Shown here piece by piece: positions 62,912 through 64,000 of a stretch of 64,000 nt of DNA; the first letter of the stretch is position 1, and the number at the start of each line of letters is the position of its first letter. The position numbers were made by a program, and so were the translations under genes. The stretch is from Podospora bellae-mahoneyi. Taxonomy: Eukaryota; Ascomycota; Sordariomycetes; Sordariales; Podosporaceae. The notes under the pieces are model-generated. The model ran no database searches. It saw only the letters and a list, made by a program, of their open reading frames with translations, and was not told the DNA's origin. The stretch covers positions 6,634,001-6,698,000 of the forward strand of contig NW_026946359.1 of assembly GCF_035222275.1 (NCBI RefSeq). The letters run 5' to 3'.

Positions 62912-63827
62912 ATGTCCTCCCCACTACGAACCTCACCTCAACCTCCAACCCTCGACGATGAGATATCCGCCCTTCAATCCAAAAGTAACTTCTTCCCCCA
63001 TTCTCCCGTTACCACGTCACTAACTGCGCCCAGTCAAAGCCCTCAAATCCGCCCTCGCCCTCCAAGCCTCCACCCTCCTCACCAGCCCCTCCACCCTCGC
63101 CCTCCTGTCATCCGACCCAAACCTCACCTCCCAATCCTCCCTCCACCAATCCCATCACCTCCAAACCCTCTACCGCACCTGCGCAACCCTCACCCTCTTT
63201 CGCGCTCAGGACCCCGACCCCAACGCCGTCGACGCTGGCTCCATCCTCGGTCTGAGGATAGAAGTTGTTTCGAGAGCTAAATTTCTCAGGCCGTACTATG
63301 TCCTTTTCAACCGCCCCTGGGCGTCTTCCTCATCCCTCCCAGGGCCGCAGAGGAAATGGCTCAGGGTGCACAGACATACTGTGCCAAGCTGTATCCCCCT
63401 GTCTGGGTTAGCAGCGAGATATCTCCCCTCGCCGGATAAGGATGATACAAGGAGGAAGCAGGATCTGGGAAAATTTGCCAGGGGAGTGAGGAGAGAGGTG
63501 GTGAGGTATCATGCCAGGTTGGGGACAGTGGCCGATTTGAGGAAGGCTGCTGGGTTAGGTAGGGGAGGGGATGGTGGGGATAAGAGTGGACTGGTGGATA
63601 TCAGTCCGGCGGATGCGGAGGTTAGGCATGTGAGCGTTGAGTGGGGGGACGGGAGGACGGGGAGGTTGGTGATTGGGGATGATGGAGAGGTGGAAAAGTT
63701 GGTGGTGGTGGGGGAGAATGGGAGGGACAGGGAGGCGGGGAGGGAGTTGCTTGGGGGGTTGGGGCTGGCGGGGACGGTGAAGGCGGAGGAGGTTGTGAGG
63801 AGGTTGGCGGGGACAGGGGGTGCCTGA
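62912..63827 (+). CDS. Kinetochore protein CENP-O/Mcm21 type, two exons
   Basis: Component of the inner kinetochore (COMA/CCAN). Exons 62912-62984 and 63034-63827 give 288 aa. The N-terminal coiled coil starts LDDEISALQSK and continues after the intron as KALKSALALQASTLLTSPST. The RWD-type body includes YRTCATLTLFRAQDPDPNAV, LRIEVVSRAKFLRPYYVLFN and LRVHRHTVPSCIPLSGLAAR, the strongest family block, and a last helix near GKFARGVRREVVRYHARLG. Two glycine/aspartate-rich insertions lie near the end. The intron is 49 nt with a CTAAC branch. The stop at 63827 leaves only 173 bases to the end of the window. Confidence 0.87.
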
Positions 63828-64000
63828 GGGAGCGTACAGAAGAACGTGGGAATGTGAGCAGATGGGCTTCAAACACATAATGCGCATATTGGTATGTGTT
63901 GTTTACATTCCAACTTTAGGGCATGCCGAGAGCATCGCTAACGTTGATTTAGAGAGACGCCATGCCACACTTGCCGCCTCACCCCGCAAGCTCCTCGCCA

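Overview
The window is nuclear DNA of a filamentous ascomycete. Genes are separated by 0.5-4 kb, and most are split by short GT-AG introns (about 48-90 nt) with CTAAC/CTGAC branch sites. There is a Zn(II)2Cys6 regulator, a 460-residue EF-1alpha with strong codon bias, RTA1-like and SLC33/SLC4-type transporters, and an F-box protein. Protein wording and gene structure best fit Sordariomycetes, probably Sordariales; this is inferred from family knowledge, not from a database search. I saw no rRNA, tRNA, CRISPR, complete transposon or virus-like element. All exon borders were read by eye and were accepted only when frame and phase closed.

Layout. 0-7 kb: LEU4 (2-isopropylmalate synthase) and KAP95 (importin beta), both +. 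7-11 kb: a long gene-free stretch with microsatellites leading to a seven-exon Zn2Cys6 factor (11.1-14.3 kb). 15-19 kb: ISD11 (Fe-S assembly LYR protein) and an unidentified acidic nuclear-type protein, followed in frame by a pentapeptide-repeat reading frame behind a TAG. 19.9-26.5 kb: a secreted GPI-type fasciclin protein (-), PAPS reductase MET16 (-) and phosphoserine phosphatase SER2 (+). 26.5-30 kb: no clear gene, one stretch of possible unresolved or decayed coding DNA. 30-36 kb: TEF1 (EF-1alpha), an SLC4/BOR1-like anion transporter and an RTA1-like membrane protein (-). 36-39.8 kb: mostly empty. 39.8-46.2 kb: steryl-esterase-type lipase (-) with a frame discontinuity, F-box protein (+) and ribosomal protein eS30 (-) in five small exons. 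47-52.6 kb: a secreted CREG/PNPOx-like protein and a large fungal protein of unknown function. 53.7-64 kb: dynein roadblock light chain (-), IPI1 (+), a DEAD-box helicase (+), an acetyl-CoA transporter (-) and a CENP-O/Mcm21 kinetochore protein (+).

The genes are mainly housekeeping and do not form one cluster. Links worth noting are the divergent MET16/SER2 pair (sulfite and serine both feed cysteine synthesis), translation-related genes (TEF1, eS30, IPI1, DEAD-box helicase), and amino-acid synthesis (LEU4, SER2, MET16). No defence island, secondary-metabolite cluster or new multigene system could be supported. The most unusual signals are the post-stop repeat frame at 18.74-19.39 kb, the near-identical 3' ends of two TEF1 introns, the frame jump in the lipase gene, and the micro-exon structure of eS30.
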